A stretch of DNA of 64,000 nt from Agelas oroides (GCA_949130485.1 OX422183.1:6910636-6974635), one strand, 5' to 3'. Shown: positions 34,471 through 63,532, numbered from the stretch's first letter. Program-made: numbers and translations. Notes: generated from the letters alone by a model not told the origin.

Positions 34471-35790
34471 CAAAACATCCACTTTTGGATGACTTACAAG
34501 CATGTTCAGAATCATCCAAATTTGGATGATACAAAACATCCAATTTTGGAAGATCTATAACCATCCAAAAATGGATTGTACGAAACATCCACTTTTGGAT
34601 GACATAGAAACACATTTGGAATCATCCAAAAATGGATTGTACAAAACATCCACTTTTGGATGACTTACAAGGACATTCAGAATCATCCAAATTAGGATTA
34701 TACAAACATTCAATTTCGGAAGATACATAACCATCCAAAAATGGATTGTACGAAACATCCACATTCGGATGACTCACAAGCATCTTCAGAATCATCCAGA
34801 TTTGGATTATACAAAACATCCATTTTCGGATGACTTACAGGATCATCCAAATTTGGATGATACTAAACATCCAAGATACAGACCCATCCAAAAATGGATT
34901 TTCTTTCAGTGGCTTCTCAGTTGGCTTCTTCATAAATGAAGAGAAAGGTTATCTGTTACCAACTTGAGCTCAGAAAATAACTTGCCGACGTTTCGACTGA
35001 ATGCTCAAGTCGTCATCAGGGCGAAAGTGAAGAGGTGTGAACAAACATTGCTATTTATAGCCATGCACTACTGAGGATACACGTCATTGGAGGTCAAAGG
35101 TCGGTGAGGATTGCTCCTCCCTCCCTGCCTCCTCATCACAGCAGTCCAGCAACCAGGGACTTTCAGTCCTCCATCTTGGTTGAAGCGCTCCTCTGAGGGT
35201 GTCATCTGAATGTGTAGGGCCTCCTTCGCCAACAGCTCCTGTCCTCTGCCATGGTCCAGCACTGTGGTCTCCTCCCAGTCGATCGGATGGTGATTCTCCC
35301 ATGCATTCCCCGCTACAGCTGACTTCTCCATCATCCCCCTCTCGCAGACATCTCAATGTTCCTTCAGTCTCGTCTCCAGTCCCTGTCTGGTCTCCCCGAT
35401 GCAGACCTGGCTGCAGCTGCAGGGGATACGATATACCACATCCAAAAATGGATTGTATGAAACATCCACTTTCGGATGACATAGAAACACATTCAGAATC
35501 ATCCAGATTTGGATTGTACAAAACATCCACTTTTGGATGACTTACAAGCATGTTCAGAGTCATCCAAATCAGGATTCTACAAAACATCCATTTTCAGATG
35601 ACTTACAGGATCATCCAAATTTGGATGGTACAAATAATCCAAATTTGAATGATTTCGTCCACTTTTCAGTTCTATAGAGGAGAAAACGGGCATATATCAT
35701 CCAAATTTGGATGATATTTAACATTGGCAAACCATCCACATTTTGAAGATTTGTGTGGATCACAAATCATCCATTTTTGGAGTCCGACCT
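34471..35790. repeat. Hairpin satellite (ATCCAAAnTTTGGAT-type)
   Basis: Dozens of short palindromes such as 'catccaaatttggatg' and 'catccacttttggatgac', spaced about 25-40 bp within imperfect longer units containing 'aaaatggattgtacaaaaca'. The array is interrupted at 34905-35436 by a Penelope-like fragment and resumes with the same phase of motif. Open frames across it are artefacts. Confidence 0.85.
34905..35436 (-). mobile_element. Penelope-like element 3' fragment with GIY-YIG-type tail
   Basis: The - strand frame at 35334-35068 reads NAWENHHPIDWEETTVLDHG, then KEALHIQMTP, NQDGGLKVPGCW, the C-terminal portion of the GIY-YIG endonuclease region typical of Penelope-like elements. Downstream is the CCTGATGACGACTTGAGC / ACGTCGGCAAGTTATTTTC block shared with 240-430. 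The upstream part has stops. The array motif 'catccaaaaatggatt' lies on both sides of the insertion. Confidence 0.75.
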
Positions 35791-36119
35791 TACTTGAACC
35801 ACTTATGTGAGCATACACAGACTCTACAGGTTGCTTCAAACTGAGATAACTCAGCTACAAACATGTTTACTGTTTACTATTCTGGTGGTGTTTACTATAT
35901 AGAGTTATGCCACCACTTACATCTGGTTTATTTAGCTAACAAAACATATCACATTTGAGCTCATTAAAAGCCACTCTATATAGGTTGTTTTCAACTAATA
36001 ATTTTTGGCTGTGAGATTAAATCCCCTTATCACAATGTCATTACTGTAGTAACAGGTTTTGTTTGCTAGGTATGTAAATAGATACATTAAAGAGACTTTA
36101 GATGTTTGAGGCGAAAATA
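35791..36119. other. Intergenic, no feature seen
   Basis: AT-rich sequence, no convincing reading frame. Confidence 0.5.
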
Positions 36120-36340
36120 GAGGAAAGTGAAAAGGCTAGCAGTCGCCGGGAATCGAACACCTGACGTGCATCCAGTGCTCTGCCACTGAGCTATGACAAC
36201 CGGACAACCACCAGCCTTCACAATCTTCTATATATACTGCACAGGTGGGAATGAAATGCCTCAGTCGCACACCCAGCACTGGCTGCACAAGCCAGGGTCC
36301 TGGGTTTGATTCCTGGCAACTGCCAGCCTTTTCTATATAT
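36120..36340 (-). mobile_element. tRNA-like SINE in foldback arrangement
   Basis: On the - strand, A-box TAGCTCAGTGGCAGAGC (36193-36177) and B-box GGTGTTCGATTCC (36161-36149). At 36280-36330 a second B-box-like GGGTTTGATTCC occurs on the + strand, and the outer ends 'aaaaggctagcagtcgcc' and 'ggcaactgccagcctttt' pair. A related copy lies at 49137-49318. Confidence 0.65.
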
Positions 36341-36348
36341 ATAGGTTA

Positions 36349-36485
36349 GACACCAAAGCCTAGAGATCTACAAGATTTAGAACCCCAAGTGAAGCCTACA
36401 TAAAACCCAAGGCGCAAATCACGCGGGTTTTATGAGGCTTTGCACAGGCTTCTAAATCCCATGGATCCCTAGGCTTTGGTGTCTT
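36349..36485. mobile_element. Foldback MITE
   Basis: Starts AGACACCAAAGCCTAG and ends CTAGGCTTTGGTGTCT. The centre contains 'taaaaccc' and 'gggtttta'. Non-coding. Confidence 0.8.
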
Positions 36486-37579
36486 ACCGATTTAGACTAT
36501 AGCCTACTGTACTAGCTAGCTACTGTAGTAATGGCATCATTCGGTTGCCGATACTGCACTTGGCGGTACCTGCCACCAGTTTGCCCCTTCTGAGTATAGT
36601 GCGGGAGTTTTGAACGAAGAAAAGACTAAAGGGCTACTCTCTGGACAGGAGAGTACAAAACAGATCAGAACAAGACAACAGAACAAAGTAGTTCAGAGAA
36701 AGCTAAGAAGATGCAAGCCAGTGAAGGCCAAACTTGTTGCCCGTACTAAAGAGTAAGCCGCAAGTGAGACGGTCCTGATAATCATGACAAGGATTCAATA
36801 TCAACAACTGGAGAAAAATTGACTTAGTGTTCTAAGTTGTTTAGTTCTAAGTTGCTATAGCTGGTGTTCTAAGTAGGTGCCTAGTGTTCTAAGTCTTGAC
36901 TACTTAGTGTTCAGCCTATGGACAGATTGACCAGGGTGGTGGTGAGAGGGAGGAGAACTACATTTATGAACACCCACAGTGACCGCATACAAAGAAATTG
37001 CACACACACTGTGACATTGGAATGAAGTTTCTAGCTAGCTGTACTATGTGTGTATGCACCAATTGTCTACTGGCAGACATGTCAGTTAATATAATTTTAT
37101 GGTTACTTGGCGGCTATATTGCAGTCTGAGTGTATAAATCAACATGCAAGGATACTTGCGAAAATATTTGCTGTGCCACACTGCAAACATACAAAGGCCT
37201 TGGAAACCAGGTTACTACAGGAGAAGGTATCTCACATTAGCACTCACATACTAACTCAAAAATTATGTAACAACTATTCTTGAATGTTAGGCGCTTTGCA
37301 AGTTTGAACGTATAAGACTTTTGGTCTGTCTTCACTGTGTCTGGCAGGAAGCAATGACAATAAAAAAGTACAATGTATACTGTGAAGTACTGAAACACCC
37401 ACAGACAAATTAGTAAAACAGTGGCTATTATCCAAAAAGAAAGAAATACCTGTTTTGAGCAACACTAGGAAAGATGGAAGCATGGGTCATTGGTCTACTA
37501 GAGACTACTCGATCAAATTTAGAAAACAGATGTTGATTTACATATTATACTGCTTGTCATGAAATGTTGCCAGCTAGCT
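36486..37579. other. Intergenic, no gene recognised
   Basis: Short open frames only. The phrase 'tagtgttctaagt' recurs a few times at 36820-36910. Confidence 0.45.
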
Positions 37580-37940
37580 TGCTAGTCTGGTGAAGCTAGA
37601 CCCAAGCATTGCGTGAGGGTCTGGTCGCAAGCCTATATTGCGTTTTGTACCTGATGCAGAAATTTTGCAGTCCAATCAGATTGCAGAACATGCAATTACA
37701 ACATACTGACATCCAGTGAAAACAGTAGACTTCGTTATTCGCGAGAATTTGTCAAACATGCGTTGTAACAAAGATTCAGAAAGATTTTGAGAAGCAGTCA
37801 GAACTTGGCAGAGGTAGGAACTGGGCAACAAGACCTGAAGCCTGAATTCAAAATCATTTTAGGCATTATGTAATCACGTGATACTTGTATTCCTACCGTA
37901 CAAAACACAACATTGGCTTGCGACCAGACTACTAGCTTGC
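37580..37940. mobile_element. Foldback element
   Basis: 'gtctggtcgcaagcctatat' with 'gcgttttgtac' near 37619-37650 is mirrored by 'gtacaaaacacaacattggc' and 'ttgcgaccagac' near 37899-37929. Outer 'agctagcttgctagtctgg' also pairs with 'ccagactactagcttgct'. Confidence 0.65.
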
Positions 37941-38429
37941 TGCATATAAAGTTTAGGATTTTGTTTAGTACTTGGTGAAACCAACCATTGAGTGAAAGTA
38001 CAGTATACATGAGTGCACATAGCTACGTACCCCAGGTTGATCTTGAAGGTATCAAGAGTGTTGTTCCACTCTCTTTTATATGGTCCAGCAACAAGGACAA
38101 TCAAAGGGTAGAGTATAGACTGTGATTTGAGTTATTCTTGGGCAAAACAACAAAATCATGTACCTACGTATGTGCTTTGAACAACAGAGTCTATAGCTAT
38201 AAACAAACACTAAACATGCACATGTACAAGTCAATGGTCTCATGATTCAAAACATTTTATAGACACCGCAACGCTGGAAGGTAGATGTTGACTTTGTGAG
38301 GGAAACACAACTGTAATGAACAGCACGGAAGAGCAGAACCCTCGGCGCAAGCTAGACAATAAGTGTTTATGCTTATCATAATTGGTTTAGGTGATTGATG
38401 ATAGGTTATAGAGTTGCACAAGTAGGTAC

Positions 38430-38717
38430 TCGCTTTGCAGACTTGACGGTCTCTCTCTTTCCTCACTAGTAACTCTTCCTCAGACAGAAAGGCTTTTCTA
38501 CGTTTCATTGCGTTCTCAGGTTCCTCAACAGCAGTACACCGTGCTTTCCTTTTCTTCGATGTAAAGGCATGGCCACAGTCACAAACTGACCTCTTCACGT
38601 GCACTACGGTATTACACTGTGGGAATACCTTTCTCAGACGCATAGACCTATTGCACTCCATTGCATGCACTACGGTATTACACTGTGGGCATACCTTTCT
38701 GAACCTCTCGTAAGACA
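38430..38717 (-). CDS. Orphan 5' exon of a Cys/KRK-rich gene (transposon-linked type)
   Basis: The - strand frame holds a duplicated segment FPQCNTVVH / CPQCNTVVH, then KRSVCDCGHAFTSKKRKA, then AMKRRKAFLSEEELLVRKER. It ends at a likely donor (GCGA/GTACCT, near 38430). The motif order CPxC, VxxCxCGHxF, KRKA, AMKRR is one I associate with N-terminal parts of sponge genes that continue into KRASE-type repeats and helicase-like domains, but no such downstream exon was found here. ATG codons are available at 38661 and further in; the true start is uncertain. It could be a gene relic. Confidence 0.45.
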
Positions 38718-39659
38718 CCGTTAGACAAGACAGTCACAAACGTCCAAGTTCGACGCATGCTCCAAGTCACGTGATCACACATTACCGTTACGTACGTGCT
38801 ACGGAGAGGTATACGGAAACATTGCACGTGAAGAAAATGGCTGACTTAGTCACCGTAAGTTTATAAGTTAACGCTTCTAACTTTTGAACTAAGCAGTTTT
38901 AGAGAAAACGGCTTTTTATTTTACTGCATTTTCCGCGCTGTAGCCGCTGATACCTCTCGTTGGACGCCTAAAAGCGCGAGAAGGCAGAATAGAGAAAACG
39001 GACACACACACACACACACCCTCGCTGCGCATGCGCGCCGAGGGTTAAAGATGTTGGTAGCGATTCCAGAATATTGATATTTTTGAAAGAAACAGCTCGT
39101 TCTCCGGAATGACTTGTGCTACGAGCGACCAACGCGCATCAAACGACGTCCCAATGGCTGCTCTTTGCGAATAATCATGGGTCGCCCAAAACTAGTCGGC
39201 TCTACGTAGTACTTGCAGTTTAATTTTCGTTCAATTAAAATTTGTACGGGAAAAATGAACAACGCAAGTAACTTCTGCATATTAAAGCGACGACCAACGG
39301 TGAACGTTCGACAGAGCTCACTGAGCATAGCGCCGGAAGCACTTCGAATTGGGGGGGGGGGGGGGGGGGGGGGGGGGCACGGTTGTAGCGCGGCGGCTTA
39401 GCGGCCGTAGGGGAGCGGTGCGGGAGGAGGTGGGGGAGCTCAGAGAGTGCACCGTACTTGACAACCTCAGAATGGCCTAGCTGAGCATGCACAGTGACAC
39501 TGGTAATTGAGATACTTCATGCACACTTCTTCCATTCTTAACCTGGTAACGTTACAAGGCGTGTACTTTTTACCTCCTGTCACTTGCTGTCTTCTTTTTC
39601 TTGGCTGCAGGTGGCCAAGTGTGTCAAGCGTTCTCTGGCTCGCCATAATTTGCACCACG
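38718..39659. other. CpG-rich region with possible short exons and a 27-base G run
   Basis: CpG-rich DNA. ATGGCTGACTTAGTCACC at 38837-38854 is followed by a GTAAGT donor, and an excellent acceptor lies at 39610. On the - strand a frame from 39646 reads MASQRTLDTLGHLQPRKRRQ before a possible donor. Neither can be extended into a gene. An uninterrupted G run spans 39351-39377. Confidence 0.3.
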
Positions 39660-40613
39660 GAATAGTCCGGTTTGAAACGGTTTCCGGTTATGTCACCTTA
39701 ATATCTATTTATAATCCGTCGCGCGCGCACCTTATTATAATCCTTCGCGCTGCCGTAGGTTAGACCGTACAGCATGGTGGCAGTCTGAAGCGGCTCATTG
39801 GCTAAACGGTTAAGGGTTAGAGTTAGGGCTAGGGTTAGGGCTAGGGCCAGGGAATGTATATAGCTAGTACTTCTTTTTTTTCTCTCTGGTTAGCGATGTC
39901 GGGGTGAAAATCAAAATTCGTTTGTCACAACAGATTGGGTGAATACAGCAAGCGGTGCGGTCTTCGAAATGTAACCGGTTTGCCAAATTTTTTCTACGTC
40001 ATTTTAGCGCAATATTCCGGTCACTACCTTTCCGGAAGCCGCTGTAAGCCCGATCCGAACGAAACTCGCTGTGAAGGATAGTCTGTACCTATTCAGTCCA
40101 ATGAAGGTTGTGGCTTTTAGATATCTAGTATAATCCTTGCACTAGGCTTGATAAATGCTTAAAAAACGGCATTTTGTGGCCATAAATAGTTGCATTTCCG
40201 GGGAAGTTGGAGCAAGGTTCCAATCAAAAACCTGTACCATCCATTGGACAACTACTCTAGTATACAGAACTGGTTGTGCTTTGTTGAATATTGAAGTAAC
40301 TGTGAGCAGCATCACAAAATGTCTTAATACTTCAACAATTTGCAGAAAAGTAGCGAGATGTGACAAAATTGTGTGTAGTTTTGATTGAGGCAGATATTTT
40401 TAACAAAGCTGTGCAAGGAAATATACCCAAGCCTCTAAAGAACCTCTATATCAAATTACATTGTGGAGAAATGGCCTGTGTAGAAGAATATTTACATACT
40501 TTTGGAAACTCTGACATCACTACTCTGGTCTTACAAAATGTGATGAGTGCTACGGTAGCCTCTTATGAATATTTAATAAGATGACGTAACCGTTTCAAAC
40601 CATAGTCTATCCC
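39660..40613. mobile_element. Mutator-like foldback element 3 with TTAGGG-type core
   Basis: A perfect 11-bp target duplication TTTGCACCACG lies at 39649-39659 and 40614-40624. Terminal repeats are GGAATAGTCCGGTTTGAAACGG-like and inverse (CCGTTTCAAACCATAGTC...). The interior has 'ttggctaaacggttaaggg', degenerate TTAGGG repeats, 'gggccaggga' and a T-run, as in elements 1 and 2. Two short + strand open frames at 40155-40584 show no domain. Confidence 0.85.
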
Positions 40614-40906
40614 TTTGCACCACGTGATCGCGCGCGCATGTCATATGCGGCCGCGGCTCAAAAATGCGTGTGCTCCCCCGTGCCCCCCCAGCGTCAAGAT
40701 TTGGGGGGCACGTGCATAGATATTTAGATATTGATAACGGCTAGTGCCTGCGGTTTTTGACGGAAGTTCTTGACCGTCCGGAATCGCTAACAATGTTGCT
40801 GTCGTTTTCAGACCTCAAAAATGGAAATTCCAGTTGCGCATTAATTTTACTGACCTGGGCCTCCTTCTTCAAATTTACACTATGGGTCCCCAGGCAATCC
40901 ACGGAC

Positions 40907-57089
<16,183 letters not shown>

Positions 57090-57933
57090 CTCTTTAACAT
57101 CACAATATAGTAAACACTGACAAATATTTAATGTTACAGTTAAACACATTATTATGCAGTTCACCATTTTCTTATAAAAATCTAGCTGTAGAAATGTGCA
57201 TGTATAGTGCTCCAGAGCAAAACAAGTTTAACAGCTAGAACAAGTGTGAAGTGCTGAACTCTTGCAAGGTAGCTTTTTAGTTCTGTTTAGTAGTTTGTGC
57301 TATTCATTATCGTTATCTTGCCGCATTTGGTCATATTTAGCACTATAGCAGCAGTCCTTCTGTTAGTCAGCAGGAGTTAGCAGTTTCTGAATATACAGTG
57401 TAGTATTGTTTTGGCTGTTGTTTGGTGGCCCTGTTCAATAGCATCAGTGCTATTTAGCCACCCTCCTGTTGTTATATCAACTCAATGTTCTTTGCATGAA
57501 AATGTGCAGTGTTTTGGCTTCTCTAGTGCCGAAACAGGATAAATGTGGGTGTACTGTACTCGGGAATTCCAGACACTGACCATGCATGCAACAAGCACTG
57601 GCAGCAAGCAACTATGGCTATAGTGGTTTGCAGTCGGGCAGAGATTTAAGACTGGATTGTGACTGACTCAATACAGTGAAAATGTCCAGAAAGGTCATTT
57701 GACACAGTGCCTGTGCTAATGTTGTACGCAAATGTCTTATAATATCGGGCAGTACACATAGTTCTTCTTTGGAAAAGAAACTATTATTTATTATTATTGC
57801 TTGAAAACTGAGCACCTAGTATGCTGCTACAAAATTAATGTGAGAGAATGTGAGAGTGTGAAGCAGTAAATGTACTAAGACTGGGAAAGATAGGAAGATG
57901 TTAGTTATAGTCAGTACCTCCATGAAGAAAGAG
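57090..57933. other. Convergent 3' spacer RPTP-B / RBBP5
   Basis: Aligns with 23198-23821. An AATAAA signal for RBBP5 lies on the - strand at 57792-57787. No additional gene. Confidence 0.6.
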
Positions 57934-60900
57934 CTATAAGCCATCTCCATCTGGCAAAGGTGGTGGTGTTCCTGGTGTAGTGGCCGCTGGCTGCTTCTCA
58001 ACCTCCTCCCCTTGTGCAGACGCACCCTCTCCAACAAGATTACTAACCTCTACCTCAATCTCCTCCTCTCTGGTGCTGGGTTCATCTTTGTCTCTACACA
58101 TGGGTTCAAGCTCTTTCCCGATTGTGGCGACCGACTCTGCCTTTGTCTCACTTTCTCCCGTACTGCTAGCATTTCCACTGTCATGCTGCTCTACTTGTCT
58201 TGAGTCCTCTCCAACCTCAGATGCAAGTTCTTGACCAGTTTTCCTCTCCTCCATCTCTTCCACTTGCACTGTAGTGTCTGTACTGTTTGCTGAAGAATCT
58301 TTTCCATCAGAAGCTGAGTCTTTAGCAGTGGGATCATTACCACTAGAATCCTTGGTAATAGCTGAAAAATCTTTTCCATTAGAATCCTTGCTAATAACTG
58401 AAGAATCTGTGTTACTTACTGTCAAAGAATCTTCTAGTTTTGTTGCTGAAGTATCTTTGCTAGTGTTCAATGAAGTGCCTTTGCCATTTGTTGATGGTTG
58501 TGCTTGTCCCTCTGTTTTCAGACCCTTCTGAGAGCTCTTGGCACCACTCCTTCCCTTCTTACCAGACTTGGAGGAATCTTTCTGCGATTTTGTCTTCATC
58601 TCTGTGTGAAGGAAAAGCATCAGAGATTGCAACTGCATACCATAGATCGGGAAATTTTTCACGTTAATAAAAATAATTTGCGTAAAAGCTTTTTGTGGTG
58701 TGCGCGGTTGTTCGATCCGCAAATCTTTTTTAATGGTTGACGGTTACAATATGGACAAGCACCTGGAGGGTTCCTAGAGTTTGGTCTACTACCAGGTATC
58801 GGGAGAGCCAGGTATCACTGGCTGTAACGCTATGGCTGTCATGAGTAGTTGTTGATCAGACATTTACCTCGGGAGGTGTGGACGTGCGCACATGCTTATT
58901 CATTGATCATCGCCACTTTTTATTTATGTGTTAAATTTTCGCGGTTGGTCTCAACCGTGAAATTATTTTAACAGCAAAATCTACAGTACATCATAGTCTG
59001 TGTGTGTGTATGATACCTTGAAACCCCAAGGAAATAGATCAAGTAAGGTAAAAATGTACAAGTGTTACAAGGAATAGTCGTTGCACTTAGTCCATCATCA
59101 GCATGCAATGAGACTAAAATGTACAGACGTGATAAAATTGATACTGGTTAGCCTCATTCCCATGCAGGCCCCGCAAAACTTTCTATCGCTTGTAGAGAAA
59201 TAAGGCTAGACACTGCCTTATGGAAAATGATGGGCTTATACAGTACTACATGGTTGTACCTTTGTGGTTGGTTTCCAAGGTGTCATCATAGCGATTGGGT
59301 AGATCAATCTCAATGGTCCTAGGTTGCTTAGCAACAGGAGGTTGGGTAGTGGGGTCCACATTCTCATCATTGGCATGTGGTCTCTTCCTCCCACCTCCGC
59401 TACTGGCATCAGCAGCTGGCAGCTCATTAAGACTCGGCTGGGAAGCAAGTTTGTATAGTGAATGTCATTACTCTTCTGGATTCATGTCTCTTCCCCTCAT
59501 ACGTCCAGCTGGAACCCACCCTCTAACAGTTACTAATTCCTCTCATCTAGTTGGCCTCACTCTGCTCCCTGCGCATGCTAGGCCATTTTCTGGGTTACCA
59601 GTCAAGAATCATTGCCGTTTTTCCCCAGATTTCATTCTCTTGACTCTGAGATCTGACTGTCAGGTCTGAAGCATGTTCTATAACTAAACCTGCACCACAT
59701 GCACAATATCCTCCCTCCCCCTCTCGTAATAATCCTTGATGCACCTCTCTCTCACCTCTAACTGGCCCCACCCTGGTTCCTCTGGGTCTTCAATTTCTGG
59801 AGCCATGGGCAGCCAATCTAGTGGCTCTTCCACATCTTCATCACTATGGCAACATGGTATTATACATCTTCATCACCATGGTAACATGGTATTATAAGTC
59901 ACTTATCTGAGAACCCCCAAAATAATGATATTCATAGATATTTTGCTGTGCATTAAACGGAAAGTACTTTGTACACAAATAGTATTGTTTCACTTATCCG
60001 ACCATTTCACTTATCTGAACACCCCTTGGTTCCAGCATGTTTGGATAAGTGATTTCCTACTGTATGTACATCTTCATCACTATGGTATTATGCATACCGT
60101 CTTTTTATATGCAGAAATGCTCAATAGCAATCAGTACTTGCTAGCCTTATACACCACTTCAAAACACACCTGCTACAGAATGCAGGGATGGGTTGTATAC
60201 CCAGGATATTTATCATATTCTCCTCCTCTCCACCCTCCTCCCCCTCCCCTTCCCTGAAACGATCTTCATCCTCCTGTGTGTAGAAAGAAAGCACAAAAGC
60301 AAGCACATGTATAACAACACCCTAACTAAATAAGACATTAAAAATGAAGTGTCCCTGAAAAATAGGAATTGTAACCAAGATTTCATAGTCTACACTTATA
60401 GTTGCACAGAACACATTTGCCAGATGACGTCCAGCAAACTCTCAACTTAAGAACACATTTGCCAGATGATGTTTAGCAACTCTCAACTTAAGAACACATT
60501 TGCCAGATGATGTTTAGCAACTCCCAACCTAAGAACACATTTGCTAGATGATGTCCAGCAAAGTCTCAACTTGTGGACATAATCTAGGTAAATACTATAA
60601 TAGCTTCGATCAAAGTGATCCTCTTCTTCATAACCTACAAATAATGCATCCCATTCTGTTGAAGTGAGACAAAGTGCAGCATAGTTTATGGCTAAAGTGA
60701 CCCTTATTCACAGCTATCACTTAGCAACTACATCTTTCTAGCCTCGCTCCCAGGCTAACATCTTTCAGTGTCTTAGTTAGGATGTTGTTGTATCTGTTGA
60801 CTCAAAAAATGAGTTTCCTTTCTTTGATCTGCATTCATTAGTACACATGCACAGAGTAAGCCTCGCACTTGCAAGGTGCATATATAGGCGTGGTCAAAGA

Positions 60901-63459
60901 TTGAGGAGGGCAGGTGAATAAAAGGTAGCAAAGCGTGCTTTTTGAGGAGTTTGTAGACATTAGCAAGGTGTTGCAGCTTTCGCCTAGCGCCAAAATGGCA
61001 TGGTGTAGTAACTTCACTACCACTGTCTTTTTGTTTCACTCTGCTTGCCTACTTGCCTTCCATAGACTCCATTTCTGTTTTTCGCTCCACTCTGTGTAGC
61101 TCTCTGCATGCCTTCGCTTTGTTGGTGCTGGCATATGCTGGCGGCACTCTGCTGATGCCAGTATGAAACAATGAGACTACTAGTGCTGCTGCAGCACACC
61201 AGGGACAAAGTAATCCCTACGTCTGCCAACTGACTACAAAGTTAGTAACCTCTCGCTAAGGCACTCAACAAGAATCTCCACACATCCTATTCTACAACAC
61301 TATTCTCCAGTTACATTATCACTTGCTGAATAAAGAAAAGGTCCCAGGGGAGGGGGGGGGGTGAACAAGCTCATGTGCACAAAATTTCATATTCCAAAGT
61401 TGGACAATGGAAGCTTGCAAATAGATCTGTCCTAATAAATAGAGATTGAACCAGGATTGATCTCCAAGTGAAAATCAACGTGGAAGAAAATTTAGCGTGC
61501 TCAATTTTGCTCAGGAATGATCTAGCAGTCATGTGATACTCTGAGCTTGTCCTACCCCCTTGTCCTGTTTGTGTGTGCTGAGTCAGCAGTCATCTTGATC
61601 TCTTAGCAACCCACTTACAATGTCAAACTCGTCTTCCTTCTCCTCATACTCGTCATTCTCATCCAATTCTTTGAAGTTGGGGGCATAGGCACTCCATAGC
61701 TCCACCTGTGCCTGCGACCAGACATTCACCACTCCTGTTGAGATGGAGAGGATGATGGGGCGCACTGGGTGCCACTGGAAGGGAGGAGAGAGAGGGAGGA
61801 GAGTGAGGGGAGAGGTAGGGAGGAGGGAGAGGGAAGAGAGTAAGGAGAGAAGTAGGGAGGAGAGAAGTAGGGAGGAGAGAAGGAGGTAGAGGCAAGTGAG
61901 AAGACGAGGAGGAAGTAGAGGAGGAGAAGGGAAGAGAGAGAGGGGGAAAAGAAAGGGGAAGGAGGAGGAAGGGAGAGGGAAAGAAGAGACAAAGAGAGAG
62001 GAGTGGGGGAGGGATTGGTAAAGAGGAGGAAGTCGTGAGGATAGAAAATGAGGAAAGAAGGAAAGGAGGGTAGTACAGTGCAGCACTATATACAGAGTCA
62101 CAATAACTCTCCAGAGGTATTCAACATGTGATTATCACATGACCCACTTACTGCAATGTCCAGCAGGGTTTCCCCCTTCTGTCCAGTGAGCATCTTAGCG
62201 AGGGAGCCAGTCCCCTTGTCCCATATGTACAGTGCGTGCTGCCGATGTGACCCCGCAACAATGAACTCCCCATCACCTGAAAAAGTACACTTCTTCCACT
62301 GTGTTCTGGAGAGAGAGGGAGAGAGAGGGGGAAGGAAAGGGGATAGGAAGAGAAATTTACTTTCTGCATGTGCATGTGTTTGTGTGTGTGTGTGTGTGCT
62401 GTATTGTGCAAGTGTGCATGCATATGTATATGTGCATCTGTGTGCGCATGTGTGTGAATGGGTGTGTTTGCATTTGCATGTATGCATGTGTGCATGGTTC
62501 ATGCAGGGATGGGCTTGGGAATATGATTAACATGGCTACATCACCATGTACTTGCCTATTCACAAGGTCTTGCAGTCTTTGCAATGCTTCGGCCTCCCCC
62601 TCCCTGCTCTTCATGATTTCCTCAATGTCGTACACTCGTATTACCCGGTCAGATGAGTTGACCAGGAAATTGCTGTACAAGAGCAAATTCAACAATTGCC
62701 ACAACACTTTCAGTGCATGCAGTAGAGTAGAAACCTGGGTGGAACAAGGCTATGCATTCAAATTGGTTACATCTTAGCTATTGTGGGGGTTGACCTACAT
62801 ACCTTCCCCTTCTGGCAAACTCAATGGATTTCACAGCTGTTGCTGATGATCCAGTCAACTTGAATGATTTCAAGATCTGAAGAAATGCAAAGCAGTAGCA
62901 GTGTAACTATAGATAGGATGATCAGTTGTGTCCGTTTGTGAACCAGTTGGTCAATCTGTCTGTCTGTCCAAAAAGTATTGAACTAGAGGTGTTCAGTAAA
63001 GCACTTGCCCCACAAACTTTCCTTGAGGTGGGCGTAATCAGGTTTCACTTGCAGTCTCATGCTCAGATTCAAAAATTTACAGTGAGCTGTAAAGTCATCT
63101 AAACTGCCTGTTTGAATTATTCTTCAATAAATGACTGATTGACAGAACCAATTGTAACCCTACTTCACACATCTGTGTGTGGAGTAAAAATGACTCGCAC
63201 CATGATACTCACCTCACGTGTGTTTGTGTCAACCACCAACATCTGGTAAATGAACATAAGATGTATTAATGGTGGCTGCCAGGTATAACCTCATTCTCAG
63301 ACAACATGGGAATGGGACTTGGCAAGTCACAGTGTAGACATACCTTTCCTTTGGAGCTACCAGTGACGATGCGTCCACCACGACGATCGAAAGAAGCAAC
63401 AATGTTTAATTCAGGCTGAGGAAGGAAGAAGAGTAAGAACTTTCTTCACTCTGTCTCTA

Positions 63460-63532
<73 letters not shown>

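Noticed and set aside
34121..35587. CRISPR-like array (regular short palindromes)
   Set aside because: Motifs are imperfect, spacing varies and there are no unique spacers; it is a eukaryotic satellite.
61583..62101. 172-codon - strand frame running through the purine-rich intron
   Set aside because: Only the last 52 codons (61619-61774) are an exon; the rest translates a (GGGAGGA)n tract before the acceptor.
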